64,000 nucleotides of DNA from Ectocarpus siliculosus (taxonomy: Eukaryota > Sar > Phaeophyceae > Ectocarpales > Ectocarpaceae). The notes under the pieces were generated by a model, which made no database searches, was not told the origin of the DNA, and saw nothing but the letters and a program-made list of their open reading frames with translations. The stretch covers positions 1,907,186 to 1,971,185 of the forward strand of contig FN649736.1 of NCBI GenBank assembly GCA_000310025.1, read 5' to 3'. Numbering within the stretch: the first letter of the stretch is position 1; every line of letters begins with the position of its first letter. A program made the position numbers and the translations under genes. Positions 46,171-57,405 of the stretch are shown piece after piece.

Positions 46171-46727
46171 CTAGCCCACCCTGGAGGTTCTCATACGCAG
46201 ATACTATAAAACCTCGGAGTCTTGACAAGCAATTGTCGAGTCTCTAAATGAAAGTATCGAGGATGTGGAGCTCCAAAACAGCACAATTCACCCTCCCACA
46301 CCTCTCACTCGATGGGTCGCAAGACCATGGTTTGACATCTAAATAACCAGAAGACACCTGACGAAACTGGCGGGGCTAAGAAGGCCGAGGACGACCGGAA
46401 CAAGGTCGAAACCGAAGAAAGGAAAACACGAAGAAAGTAAGAAAGCTAGAAGAAAACAAAGGTCGTCGGAACGACAAAAAGGAAGGATCACAGCCGGAAC
46501 GACAAGACAGACCGGTATCGAAAAAAAAACCCGAGAAGATATGCCACTCACGCAGTCGCCGCAGCAGCGAATAAACGACAACAACGGGCGCGAAACACCT
46601 ACTGCAGGTCGGGACAAAACCCTAAAGGCACTAGAGAAAGCGAGGGAAAAGGGAAAACCAACCAAGGCTAAAAACAACCCAAACAACGCTGAAACAACAG
46701 AAAGCCAAGACAACCCAGCATGTCGTC

Positions 46728-47411
46728 TTAATGGGGGCGCGCAACGTTATCAGGCAACGAATCAGTCCCAGGGTCACCACCCGACATGTCGACGTTGCGA
46801 AGGATTCCCTTAAAAAGGGCGCTGCCGCTGTGAACTTGGAGGCACCAGGATCCGGAGACGGCGGTTTCAGCGGTGGAGTAGCGAACATCAGGAAGGGCGA
46901 GCTTGACAGGGCCAGGGTCGTCCAAGAATCGGACGACGTAGAAGTCAGACGGTAGAGGCGGTCCAGTAATCTTGCCCAACCACCAGAATCCATCGCGAGC
47001 TTTGTACCAGAAGAAGGCGCCTGCACGTAGCGGAGTATTGGCGAAGCGACGGTCCCATGTTGAACGAGAGACGAGCGAATAGCCCGAAGGCAAGGGTCGC
47101 TCACCTTTAGCGCGCGCCATCTCGCGGGTGGCCGCACCAATATGAATCGCCCGATAGCGGCGATTCGTTTGGCGGTGTTGATCAGGCGAACCCGTCCAGC
47201 ACTGGAGAATGTGGGTCTTGGAATGCTGGAGGTCCATCTCACGTTCCCAAGAAGGACGAAGAAGACCTTTCCAATGCGTTTGGTATAAAACAGCGATGGT
47301 GCCACCACGGCCACGAACAGACTGATGGCCACTAATGCGGTCAACCTCGAGACGTTCGACCGGAGTCGACACGTCGTCTTCCGTAACATGGTAGGGAGGA
47401 GATTTGTTTGC
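46728..47411 (-). pseudogene. Chromodomain plus Tudor-like domain, in frame after integrase stop
   Basis: Same frame as the integrase, separated by a single TAA. A chromodomain-like segment (about 47186-47370) reads VERLEVDRISGHQ, VLYQTHWKG and SWEREMDL, with the aromatic WKG and SWE positions of chromodomains. A second segment (about 46868-47024) reads GAFFWYKARDGFWWLGKI and FYVVRFLDD, a Tudor-like barrel pattern. Chromodomains in chromoviruses direct integration to modified histones; the Tudor-like part could be a second reader. Ends at 46728; the last ~560 bases to the LTR have no clear domain. Confidence 0.7.
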
Positions 47412-50177
47412 TTAGGAGTTTAGCACATTCGGTGTAAGGCCGGCAGGCAGGAACCGAGGCAAGTCTTCAGTGTCATGCGGATTAGCGCAAGGCTTGCAAC
47501 GCGCAACCGACACACGGTTTTTCGAGTCTGGACCCGGCAGATCCGATGGAAGATCCAAATACAGTAACTTGGAAGCCAGAGGACAACCGTCGGGGGCGTC
47601 AGGACACGGACCCACGGCCAAGATCTTGAACAGACCAGTCCAAAGGAAAGGCAACATGGTCTTGAGAACCTTGTCATCCGTGCCTGAACGAACACCTTGG
47701 CGAATGGTAGATTCGGTGTTGTACACCCAAACCCATCCACCGACGGTGTATGAGGGGACCTTGCGCAAAGCATCCGATAGAGCGGAGTTACGCCGCTCAA
47801 TCCGCGAAACGGACAGGTTGTGCTGTTCGCGAACTAAATCGTAAGAACGACGTTGGCGATCAGCAGCAAGATCGCAATACTCAAGTTGATCGCGATGCAA
47901 GCTTTGGTGGCCTCGAGCATATGGATGCTCAAAAGCCGTCATCGACATGCGTGGCAGTCGGTTCATATGCACCTCGTTGGGCGCCAAACCAGTAGCGGCA
48001 CTAACCGAATTGTTGTAGGCAAACTCAACGTGCGGCAGATGAATGTCCCAATTATCTTGCCTCTCATTGACGACCATAGCCAACATCTGAGCCATAGTGT
48101 GATTGACGCGCTCAACACCCCCATTGCCGTTGGGATGATGAGAGCTAGTAGCCACTTTGCGGATAGCCAGACGGGCGTACACAGCCTGCGACAGTTTAGA
48201 ACAAAACTGAGAGCCATGATCAGACAAGAGACTCAAAGGGCAACCCCACAAAGGGATACACCGATTGACAAGTACGTCAGCGGTGCCTTCGGCGGTGAAT
48301 TCCGCAGCCGTAACCGCGTACATATCAGCACGGCGGCTGAAACGATCAGTGAAAAGCAGAATATATGTGTTTCCACGCGGTGTCAACGGGAGGGGACCGA
48401 AATAATCGACGCTCACCGATACACCAGGGCCCGAAGGCAGCGGAAGGCACAAAGTAGGCCATCGAGGCGTTTGACGAGATGATTTGCGGGCTTGGCATCG
48501 CAAACAATGCCGTACCCACCACTTCGTGCAAACACTCATGCCAACCCACCAATAGAAACGTTCCAGCATGCTAAGCGTGCGAGCGGCACCGAGGTGGCAG
48601 GATGCATCAGCGTGACAGGCTTGCATGATCCAGGGACGCATGAGCATGGGAAAATAAATCCGAAAAGGTTCGTCGTTGAGAAGGCGAGCAGCACGCCCGC
48701 CAGGACGTGTGGTCGTAGACGACGGGGTCGCGGTTTGCCTGCGAACAAGCAAGACCAAACCATCATCGTCAACATGGAACCGGCCTTTGTTAGACAGGTC
48801 ACGGATCTCCGACAGATGAGGTCGACGAGCGGACGGAAGATGATCCAGGAAATCCGAAGGGAGAGCCGAAGGTCGACCCAGAAGGATGAAACGAATAGCT
48901 GCATCACAAACAGGTTCGTTACGTTGCTCGCGAGCCCAATCAGCATGCGAGAAACGTTCGACAGACGCCCGGAAGGCTAAATCTGCCGAAGAATGTAAAG
49001 CCGCTTCGATATAAGAGAGGGCCGGTTCCTGAGACTCCGACTGCAATCCACCCGAAGGCCGAGTAGCAGCGGAAGCCGAAGACGAAGGTGTACGAGTGGT
49101 TGAAACCGAACGCGTCGGAGATTCCGAAGAACCGGGGGCAGCAGAAGACTGCTGGGCAGGAGCAACCGAAGTTGCGGGATGCGTCGAAGATGCAAGATCC
49201 CTTCCACGAGCCAGAGGCGTATGAAGGTCTGGGATCGAAGCGTCAGCACCAGGAGTCGAAACCAACCTGGTCAAAACGGGGGGCGTAGTCGATGCTGAAG
49301 ACGCGGGTGAAGAACGTCGAAACGATGGGGGCGAAGCGGAGATCCGAGTGGGAGCAGGTGGGTCCTCAGAGAAGCCATAATCTACGGGCGGGGCGGGCTT
49401 GCCTGCCACAACCGCCGTGCGGCGGCGAGTTCGCGTGGAAATCACTTGAGCAGGGTCGAGAGTCCGTCGTGATGCGGCAGTCGGCGAGACGGCCGGCGAA
49501 GACTCGGGCTCGAGAGCCAAAATGTCCTCCACCGAAGAATGTAAGGAGCCAGACCAATCGAGGGTCCGCTTACGCAGGCGCGAAGGAGACAACCCGCGGA
49601 GTTTCTTGGACGGCCAGGGTGCGATGTTCCAGATGCCAGGCGGAGACGAAAGGCCTGACGGCGAGAGACGTGGACCATGCCGACGGAAGTCGACGAAATC
49701 ATTTGCAGAGGGGGCCAGCCCACCCAAGACCGAAGTCGGGGAAGTGGGGACGAGCCCACCCAAGCCAACACCCACGGCGCGATGGCCAGAAGGCGTAAGG
49801 CCACAAGAACGGCTGAAGAACACGCCCTCCTCATCGTCATTCGGTGTTAAGCGGCTGCGACCAGATCGGTCACATTCCGCCGCATCGATCGGAAGGCGAG
49901 AGAGGAAATCAGCGTTGCCATTTGCGGAACCCTTGCGGTACTCGAGAATGTAATTGTAGGCGGTGAGAAATTCGAGCCAACGCTGAACGCGGGCATTGTT
50001 CTCCCCCACCTTGGCAAAATCCTCAAGAGATTTGTGGTCGGTAAAAATGCGAAATTTCGTACCCCACAAATAACCGCGAAGTCGTTTGATACACCGCACG
50101 ATGCTACCCGCCTCAAGGTCGAGAGGAGTCCAATGACGTTCGGAGTCCAAAGTAGCTCGGCTGATGAAGACGATGGG
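47412..50177 (-). pseudogene. RNase H end, long linker and integrase
   Basis: A 913-codon frame. Residues 1-90: RNase H (ERHWTPLDLEAGSIV, FTDHKSLED). Residues about 95-395: Ser/Pro/Thr-rich linker, unusually long. Residues about 505-760: integrase with zinc motif HADASCH...CLRC (H513, H519, C549, C552) and catalytic VDYFG (D582), LLSDHGSQF (D644) and GGVERVNH (E680), the DD35E spacing. A GPY/F-like FLWTGLFKILAV follows. Ends in TAA at 47412-47414. Integrase itself looks intact. Confidence 0.92.
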
Positions 50178-51823
50178 TCAGATGGAGCCATCCGGCTGTT
50201 CTTGTTCGAGAGTCCCGCCAAACCCATCGCGACTAGCATCACAGTAGAGACGAAAAGGTTGCGAGCCGTCCCAAACGGCATCCCAATCCGGATAAACCAA
50301 GATAGGGGGGTTGGTCAACTCCGACAGCAGGACGCGAACAGCTTGCTCCATGGCAGGGGTGAAGACGAACGTCGCCTGCTTCTTGAGAAGAGTGGTCAGA
50401 GGTCGAATTCGCGTAGCCATGTTGGGAAGGAACTTGCGGTAGTAGCTGAGGTCGCCGAGAAGAGAGCGAAGTTGTTTAACATCCTTGGGCATGGGCATTT
50501 TGATGAGGGCCGCAACCTTGGCCCCGTTAGGCCGAACACCGTCGGGAGAGATGGTGTGGCCGAGGAAGTCCGCTTCGGTAGCGCCAATGGTGGCCTTCGG
50601 TGGGGTGAGTTTCAAGTTGTGTGTACGCAAACGTTCAAACAGAGCGCGCATGGTATCAACATGAGAAGCAGGGTTGTCGTCAAAACGATCAAATCATCCA
50701 AGTACGATGCAACACCGTGGAGATGTTTGATGACTTCGTTGACCACCTTGCAGAACCACCCAGGGGCAGCAGAACCGCCTTGAGGCATGTTCAATCACTC
50801 AAAAAGCCCAGAAGACGTCACGAACGCCGTCAAAGGGGTTGTGTCACGGTGAACCGTGATTTGGTGGAACGAAGACTTAATATCGAAAAGGGAATAAATT
50901 CGCCCTTTCAACAACTTGTCCAAAGTATCATCAACTCGAGGAAACGGAAGCTGGCTCAAAGCACAAAGATTGTTGAGCTTGCGATAATTGACAGTGATGC
51001 GAACACCACCAGATTGTTTTGGTATGACTACCAAGGGGCTCGAGTAGGGCGAGGTCGAATGTTGGATCAGACCAGCCGCAAGATATTGATCAAGGATCGC
51101 GTCAACTTGTTTCGCCACCGGGGGGTTAACGCGGTATGGACGAGACGTGACGGGTGTACTGCCCGGAGGAACTGTAAGCTTGAAAGGAAAAAGCGAACAA
51201 GATCCAAAGTCGGTGGGGGAACTCGAGAAGACATCATAATAGTCGCACAGGACGTTACCAAGCTGAGTGATGACATCTGGAGTCCAACCCCGACCATGGA
51301 GATCAAAAGAAATCTCACGGAGATGGCAGGGGAGCTTATCCCACACGCGGGAAAAACTCTGACGTTGTTCAGACGTCAACCGCTCGAGAAGAGCAGGCGG
51401 AGGCGACGAAAGAGAAGCACTGGCAGAACCAGGGTCCTCTTTGCCGCGTGGCGACGGCGTGGGTCGCTCATGCAAATTATACACGAAGGGGTCATCAATG
51501 CGACGTTCGGCAGACGAATCAATGTCACCTGTCGAAACAGGACCCGGAACCCAGTTGCCCGAAGCAATGGTGGGATCTTGAGCCGCGGATTGAAGACCAT
51601 CGCTCAAACTGTGGCGAGACACAGCACTGAGAGGCACGCGAAGAAGGGGAGCCGAAGCTGTACCCAGAATGTCGCCTGGTTCGAGAGAAGAGATACCCGC
51701 GAGCGGGAGTCTTTGGCAACCATTTTGCACAAAATGTTCCTCGGAAGAAAACATAGCACATTGTGGAAGCATATCCACGAGATAGTTACCTACGAGGGCT
51801 GGAGAGCCATCGCTACGCACCAA
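50178..51823 (-). pseudogene. Reverse transcriptase and start of RNase H, disrupted
   Basis: RT motifs in order: SPLVVIPKQSGGVRI, NYRKLN, FDIKSSFHQI (first catalytic Asp), TAFVTSSGLFE, LNMPQG, SYLDDLI (catalytic Asp pair), FLGHTISPDGVRP and LYCDASRDGFGG (RNase H). Breaks: TGA at the usual Trp of GLFEW, near 50793; one T missing directly after YLDD near 50680; TGA after QPDGSI at 50178-50180, probably from CGA. Apart from these the motifs are well kept. Confidence 0.9.
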
Positions 51824-52503
51824 TTACCCGGAACAAGGCTATGTTCGGGGTGAAGTTGGACGGAATGCTTCCCAGCATAGCGAAGTTGGTAGTTACCATC
51901 TGTGGAAGACAAATCGTAAGCAAATGCAGTGGCACCGCAACTGCCATGCTGAGCCAGAATAAGCTCACCAAAAACACGGTCACCAGGGCGTTTCGCACGC
52001 AAAGTGCAGTAAGAGCGGTCGCTAAACCGCATCCAACTGTCTCTCCCGAGGAGCACGTCATGATGCATGACACCATCGGGAACAACGTACGCCCGAACTG
52101 CGAGAGAGGAAGTAGAAAGGCGCTTGCGAAGAAACTGCACGCTCAAACGGACACGAGTCGAAGTTTGAAGCGGAGCAGATTCGCCGAAACCTCCCCAACA
52201 GCGAGGTTGGGTTTGTTTCTCAGACAACGACGAAGCGGCCGAAGCGGCTTTCATGGATTCCCACGCAGATGTACTAGTAAAAGACTGCGGGGAACCCGTG
52301 TCCAAAAGAGCAACACATCCAAACTGAACAGAAGCTGAACGGGTTTGTTTCTCAGACAACGACGAAGCGGCCGAAGCGGCTTTCATGGATTCCCACGCAG
52401 ATGTACTAGTAAAAGACTGCGGGGAACCCGTGTCCAAAAGAGCAACACATCCAAACTGAACAGAAGCTGAACCGCTGTGAGTGAGGATTTGGGTGGTGAA
52501 AGA
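51790..52503 (-). pseudogene. Retroviral-type aspartic protease with duplicated active-site segment
   Basis: CVALLDTGSPQSF carries the catalytic DTG, and VMHHDVLLGRDSW is the conserved C-terminal strand. The segment around DTG occurs twice as an exact 132-bp (44-codon) in-frame tandem repeat, giving Asp at about 52434 and 52302. The frame ends at 51790, overlapping RT in the -1 frame. A programmed -1 frameshift or a one-base loss would both fit. Confidence 0.85.
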
Positions 52504-52811
52504 GTCATCATCGATGGTAACAACACCATCAACCAAATCCGGACCTTGCTCAGAAAGCAAAGAAGAGGAAGAGGATGGCGGGGTGCACCCGGAAGACACG
52601 GCCCAAACAGCGGTGTCATGATCCGATGGAACATTCGCAGCGTGTTGTGACAACGACGCGAATCGTTCAGTCGACGGAGGGCTTGAGGCCGTCCGAAGAC
52701 GCTGGTGTGTGGAAGGGCTAACTTCATAGACCGCGTTATGTTGAGACGACGTCGAAACGTTGTCGTTGGGGGGCAGCAAACGAGAGCTGCGCTCGGGTGG
52801 CGGGGCGTTGC

Positions 52812-53255
52812 ATCGCAAAAGACTGCGTACTCGTTGAAGGGCGTTGCCCAACCAATTGAGGCCACGCCATCGAGAGGTGTATGGAGCGTCAGGATCATCG
52901 GCTTGAAGGCCAATGCCCCAAATACGGTCGTAGGGGCTGGCTTCGGCAAGGATTTTGTCGCCAGACCCGACAAGATGATCGCGCAACTTGGAGTTTTGAC
53001 TAAATTTTGCGTAAGAGCCAGTGAGCACAATATTTTCGCGCTCGCGTTCCCAAAGAAGTGGGTCGAAACCACGGACGCCGAGGCCAAAATTCTTGTGCAA
53101 GGCAGGATCGGATACGCGCATGATGTGCTGTAAAGCGCTATGGTCGTCGAAAAGACGAGCTTTTTCCGCAGCGAGCATACCACTCCATCGACCACAAAAG
53201 TCGACGGTGTCCACTGGGAAAAGGGAGAGGGGGGCTGCCAAAAGAAGACCATGTC
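52812..53255 (-). pseudogene. NADAR (YbiA/DUF1768) domain in the polyprotein
   Basis: About 148 residues. It reads FFWQPPSPFSQW and FVVDG in one frame, then in the next frame MLAAEKARLFDD, GVRGFDPLLWERERENIV, AKFSQNSKLRDHL, LAEASPYDRIWGIGL and WRGLNWLGNALQRVRSLL. These blocks follow the NADAR family in order and spacing. Known NADAR proteins cleave N-glycosidic bonds in riboflavin-pathway intermediates or remove ADP-ribose from guanine in nucleic acid. A deletion of about 22 nt at about 53180 removes the part that normally holds the conserved Glu-His/Gln-Tyr motif and shifts the frame. This copy is therefore probably inactive. Its position between gag and protease indicates it was part of the polyprotein. 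Confidence 0.85.
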
Positions 53256-54359
53256 AGGAGTACAATACTCGTGAGACGGGTCGAAGACAGCGGGAACTGC
53301 AGGAGTCGAAACACCTGGAGTGCGGTCAGCCGAAGCTGAGGTGGCAGCCGAAGCTGGTGTTGCCGAAGTCGAGGCAGTCGAAACGCCCGCATCGTAATTT
53401 ACGGCATGGACGTCCACGGGGACAGTCTCGGGTATGTCAGAGACCGGCGAAGAATCAACGGGAGCCGAATGGTTCGCAATAATTGGGCCAGCGACATCAC
53501 GCTGGGTGCGCCCCAATTCTAGACCTGAAGAAACGCCTCGTAAGGTGTCATTGAACAGGCCGCTTTCGCTAGGAATGGCCGCCAAGGCCGGGTCGGTTGA
53601 AGAATCAAACCGGGCGTGTTGCTCCTGGCCATTTCTCCGTGACAAGGTACGCGAGACCGCCGGCTGTTCGGAGGTCACTCCGGGAGGGTCCTCCCGAAGC
53701 GGTGGTGTCAACACTGTCGACGTCGGTCGCGGCGGCCTGGTATGGGGCGCCGTGGGGCGAACGTGCGTCGGAAGAGATGGAGCGCTCGAAAACGATCCAT
53801 GGTCGAAATATCTCGTGGCGGAATCGGATGGTGTTCGGCGGTCAGGACCAAAAGAACAATGTGATTCGAAGCCAGGCGAATTTGACCTTGCAACTTGCCG
53901 GTTGGAACCAGTTAAGTTAGCTACCGGTGCAACAATCGAGGGCGAACCCTCAACGGAAGCGAGCACAGACGAGTTGAGCGTATCCGAAGATTCACCCGAG
54001 GTAACCAATTCAGGCGATTCCTCTTCAATCGTCCAAAGCGCATGGCTACGGCCGGTCTGATCTGCAGACGACGGGGGGAGCGAACGAGCAGTGCCCGACA
54101 AACGAGCGGTACTCGATGGCCCCGAAGGTCCTACGGTTCTGTTCCCGCACCTCAAGACAGCACTCGCGCCAGACTGGTTAGTTTCTGACGGAGCGCCAGC
54201 CCGAAGAGGCAGAGACGCAGAGGTGGCAGACGATGAGTGCGATGAAGAAGGTGGCACGAGAGCATATGTCTAGAAACCGACCTGATCAACACTGGGGGAA
54301 ACAACGGATACCGAAATGGTTGTTATTGTGCGGCACCGAAGTACCAGAAGAGATAACAT

Positions 54360-55268
54360 TCACGGAAGTGTGGTTATCGTTGCGTAGGACCGAAGTGCTA
54401 GAGGCAACAGTGTGTAACGGCGCGACAGATACCGAAGTATTGTCGTTGTTGCATAAAACCGAAGTATTAGGGGCAACAGAGCGTGACACACGAGCGTCTT
54501 GTGATGAACGAGACGAAGTCCCCGAAGATGCTGAAGGCGGTCCGGGGGAAGTAGGCGAACCACCACCGATGAGTCATCCGCTGCGAGAACGACCACCATT
54601 TTGGAAGTTGCCAGTTGACGGGCATTGTGATTGGTCGAAACCATGATGCCAGACGAAGGACCGGGGTGTGCATGTGTTTGTGGTTGATAGAGGGACAGAG
54701 CACCAGTGTGGTGGGTGTTGATCGAAGGGTGTTGCTGAGGGTGAGAGTTGCCCGCAGAATTTCCCGGGGCATACCCACTGTTGTGCGATTGTGTCTGATG
54801 AGTGTGAGGGCAACTACCACCGTCGGAACGGCGATTCCCAGCGTGGTTTCGACGCTGAGAGGACGAAGAGGAAGAGCGCTGGTGGCGTCTACCCTGATTG
54901 TTTTGGCGGTTGTCCGCACTTTTTCGGCGAAAAGACCGCATACGGCCTTGCCAACGTCTAAAAGCAGCAGAATCGTCATTGAGGAGGCTCAACTCGGGGT
55001 TCAACAACCCACTAGAATTCGTGAACGGTGCAATGCATTGCTTCATGGAATGGTCTTCACCCGAGCAGTTCAGACAGCGATTCCTGTTTTCGCGGAAGGC
55101 TTGCGAGCGAGCCTCTTGTGTCAACAAAGGAGTCCACAAAAAAGGATCATCCGTGTTACGAAAACTAGAAGTGAGAGCGTATACATCAGACCAATCGGCT
55201 TGCGAGGCAGGCCAAGAATTCTCAGGAATGTAGCCGCAGCAGCACCGCCTCGCGGGTGTCGTACACAA
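54360..55268 (-). pseudogene. gag nucleocapsid region with CCHC zinc knuckle
   Basis: Contains CLNCSGEDHSMKQC (CX2CX4HX4C) at about residues 65-78, preceded by a helix with SQAFRENRNR, then Ser/Gln/Asn-rich sequence. Ends in TGA; frame changes occur in the Ser/Thr-rich linker at about 54.26-54.49 kb. Confidence 0.75.
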
Positions 55269-55269
55269 G

Positions 55270-56085
55270 GCACCGCGCGAACCTCATCCTATGGGCACAA
55301 AACAAATATTGCTGTGTTCCCACGCCCGCCAGCTGTTGGTTAAGCCGTTATTAAGCCAATGATTTACTCGTGATTGCCGAGAGACATGTGGTTGACGCGA
55401 TATATGTAGACCTACATGTTGCCTTTCGCTAGTTGAATAACTACCGGTCATGTTCAGATAGTGCTGATGTTCTTGCTCCTGCTACTTCGACGTTTGCGCA
55501 GCGCTAATGTGTGGCACACGCATACGTGTCTGTTCGGGCGGTACAAATTCCCTTCCAAAGGCTTACAGTCTGGAATGGGGAGAACCGTTCAGCTACTTGA
55601 TGATGTACGGTCAAGTTGCGAAGCATATATATTTTGCGTTCGGATTGTTGAGTAGCTTTGTGCGTGGGTGCCTCGGCGCGGGGTCCCGTAGTGGGAAACA
55701 AAAGGTGCCAGCAGCTGGGTACTGCCAACGGTCAAAATGTAGAAACTATCCGCGGGCGTGAAAGCCCTTCTACGTGGTGGAGCGTGGAAGCTCGTGTATA
55801 ATATAGTTGTGGCGTGGAAGCCGGGTGGCGTGGAAGCCCTGATGTAAACGTATATGTAGGGACGTGGGAGTCCTGAAGGCGTGGAAGCCGGGTTGGCGTT
55901 ATAGCCGGAGTATGGGCGTGGAAGCCGGGGTTGGCGTGAGAGCCGGAAAAAGGACTTGATTATACACAGAAAAAGGAAGTGAGGAACCACAAGCCACGCA
56001 CACAAATTCCGTTGTAGACACCCATACCCTCAAACCTGCAATATATGATAAAGTTGGTACCACCAAATCTAATCCATAGCAACCA
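55270..56085. other. Segment interrupting gag
   Basis: About 0.8 kb without gag-like coding sequence, in the position of the capsid. It has several GCGTGGAAGCCGG repeats (55781-55945). Could be an insertion accompanied by loss of the capsid region; I see no clean target-site duplication. Confidence 0.5.
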
Positions 56086-57003
56086 TTAATATACACCTGC
56101 AGCAGTCGAGACCGCAGAAACAGGCACATCAGAAGCAGTCGAAACCGCATATGTAGTCGAAACTACTGAAGCTAAAGCATCGGAGGCAAACGAAATTGCC
56201 TGTGTGGACGAAACCACGGAATCAAATGCATGGGAAGCGACCGAAAGGGCCGGGGTAGCCGAAGCTACGGTGGGGAGTGTACCAGAGACAATCGAAATCA
56301 CCCTTGTAGCCGAAACTACTGGAACAGACGGATGTGATGCGGCGGAATCTGCAAGCGGTGATGTCACTGAAGCAGATGCACGGCGGTCACGAAGCCGTTG
56401 AGCGCGAGCCGCTGCTTGTACACGATCGCTACGAGAAGAAAAAGGGGGAATCGCCGGCACTGTATAGTCAAATTGCATCGTGCTGCGAGAAGCCGAGCGA
56501 CTGGACAAGCGCGGTATTACAGGGCCAGCAACACGGTCGAAACCGATGTCGGTCCCAAGAGCAGAGTGCTCAACGGTGGATGGGGCGAGAGGAAAATTCG
56601 AGTCGATATGTGGTTCACGCGGGAATTCAGAATGCTCATCACCAGCAGCCGTCGAGACGGACTGCTGTTGTACACCCAAAGGCAAAGAGGCAGAAACCGA
56701 AGTTCCAGGTGTGTGTGCTGGCGGTTTGAGGACAGCACCCACGGGGTTAGCGTCGGTCGAAGCCGGCGAGGCGAACCTCTCCCGTGTGTGTTGAGCGCGA
56801 AGCTCTGACAAACGAGCGGCTTCGGCAACAGGGTTAGCGGCGCGAGCACCGTCCGAAGACAGCAGCAGTTGGGTGGTCTGACGACCAGCTGCTGGGGACC
56901 CGAAGGTCGCTACGCGGGGCGATGACACTGGCGAACGCGAACGTTCCGAATGCTCAGGACTCGCCGAAGCAGAGTCCGAAGAGCCGACGCTAGGTTGAGA
57001 CAT
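56086..57003 (-). pseudogene. gag N-terminal region of Ty3/gypsy element
   Basis: Starts MSQPSVGSSDSASASPEHSE and continues as a Ser/Ala/Thr-rich, repeat-like sequence (S-V-V-S-T units) to a stop at 56086. No capsid core is seen. In the same strand and order as the zinc-knuckle fragment but separated from it by an unrelated 0.8-kb segment. Confidence 0.6.
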
Positions 57004-57139
57004 ACCGATAAGCGAGGCGAAGCTAAGCTGTGGTTGGTACGAGAGCGCAAAAAAACTGCAGCAGCAGCCTAAAGCACCAGACCGTGCCAAGACACAACCA
57101 ACCCAGACAACACCGTACGAACAAGCCGACAACGCCAAG

Positions 57140-57405
57140 TGTGGTGGTATGCACGCGTGATTAAGTCTGGTTGACCCGTGAAGAAGAACTCACTTGTTGT
57201 TACTCTTGCAGAACAGCAGCAGCAGTAGCTGTTGCCTTGGGTATCGGTAGGAATGACACCAAGGGGCGCAGGATCCTCAATACAAGCAGGGGCTACTAGA
57301 TCCTGTCCCCTGTTTTATCCTTCCGCGGGGAGTTACATCTCTCCGCGCCTTCTAGAAGGAACCATTATCTTCTATGTTCCGTCTACACATCTGAATCCTA
57401 TAACA
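57140..57405 (-). repeat. 5' LTR of Ty3/gypsy element
   Basis: 266 bp. On the minus strand, two bases after its end comes TGGCGTTGTCGGCTTG, a possible tRNA primer-binding site beginning with the usual TGG. Confidence 0.95.

Larger units (their letters stand above)
45908..57405 (-). mobile_element. Ty3/gypsy LTR retrotransposon with NADAR, chromodomain and Tudor-like domain
   Basis: 11,498 bp, minus strand, flanked by a TCTT duplication (45904-45907 and 57406-57409). LTRs are 263 and 266 bp with TG...CA ends, identical except a 3-bp GTT indel. Order: gag (57003 leftward), zinc knuckle, Ser/Thr-rich linker, NADAR, aspartic protease, RT, RNase H, long linker, integrase, then after one TAA a chromodomain and Tudor-like domain. 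Integrase after RNase H places it in Ty3/gypsy; the chromodomain suggests a chromovirus-like lineage. This copy is broken: gag capsid missing or replaced, frameshifts near 54.3 kb, in NADAR, at protease/RT and after YLDD; TGA stops in RT and RNase H; TAA before the chromodomain. Confidence 0.93.

Noticed and set aside
46339-46713. Hydrophobic 124-codon minus-strand frame downstream of pol, possible env-like gene
   Set aside because: The plus strand here is purine-rich, so the minus strand codes hydrophobic residues by composition. No signal peptide, cysteine pattern or conserved motif.
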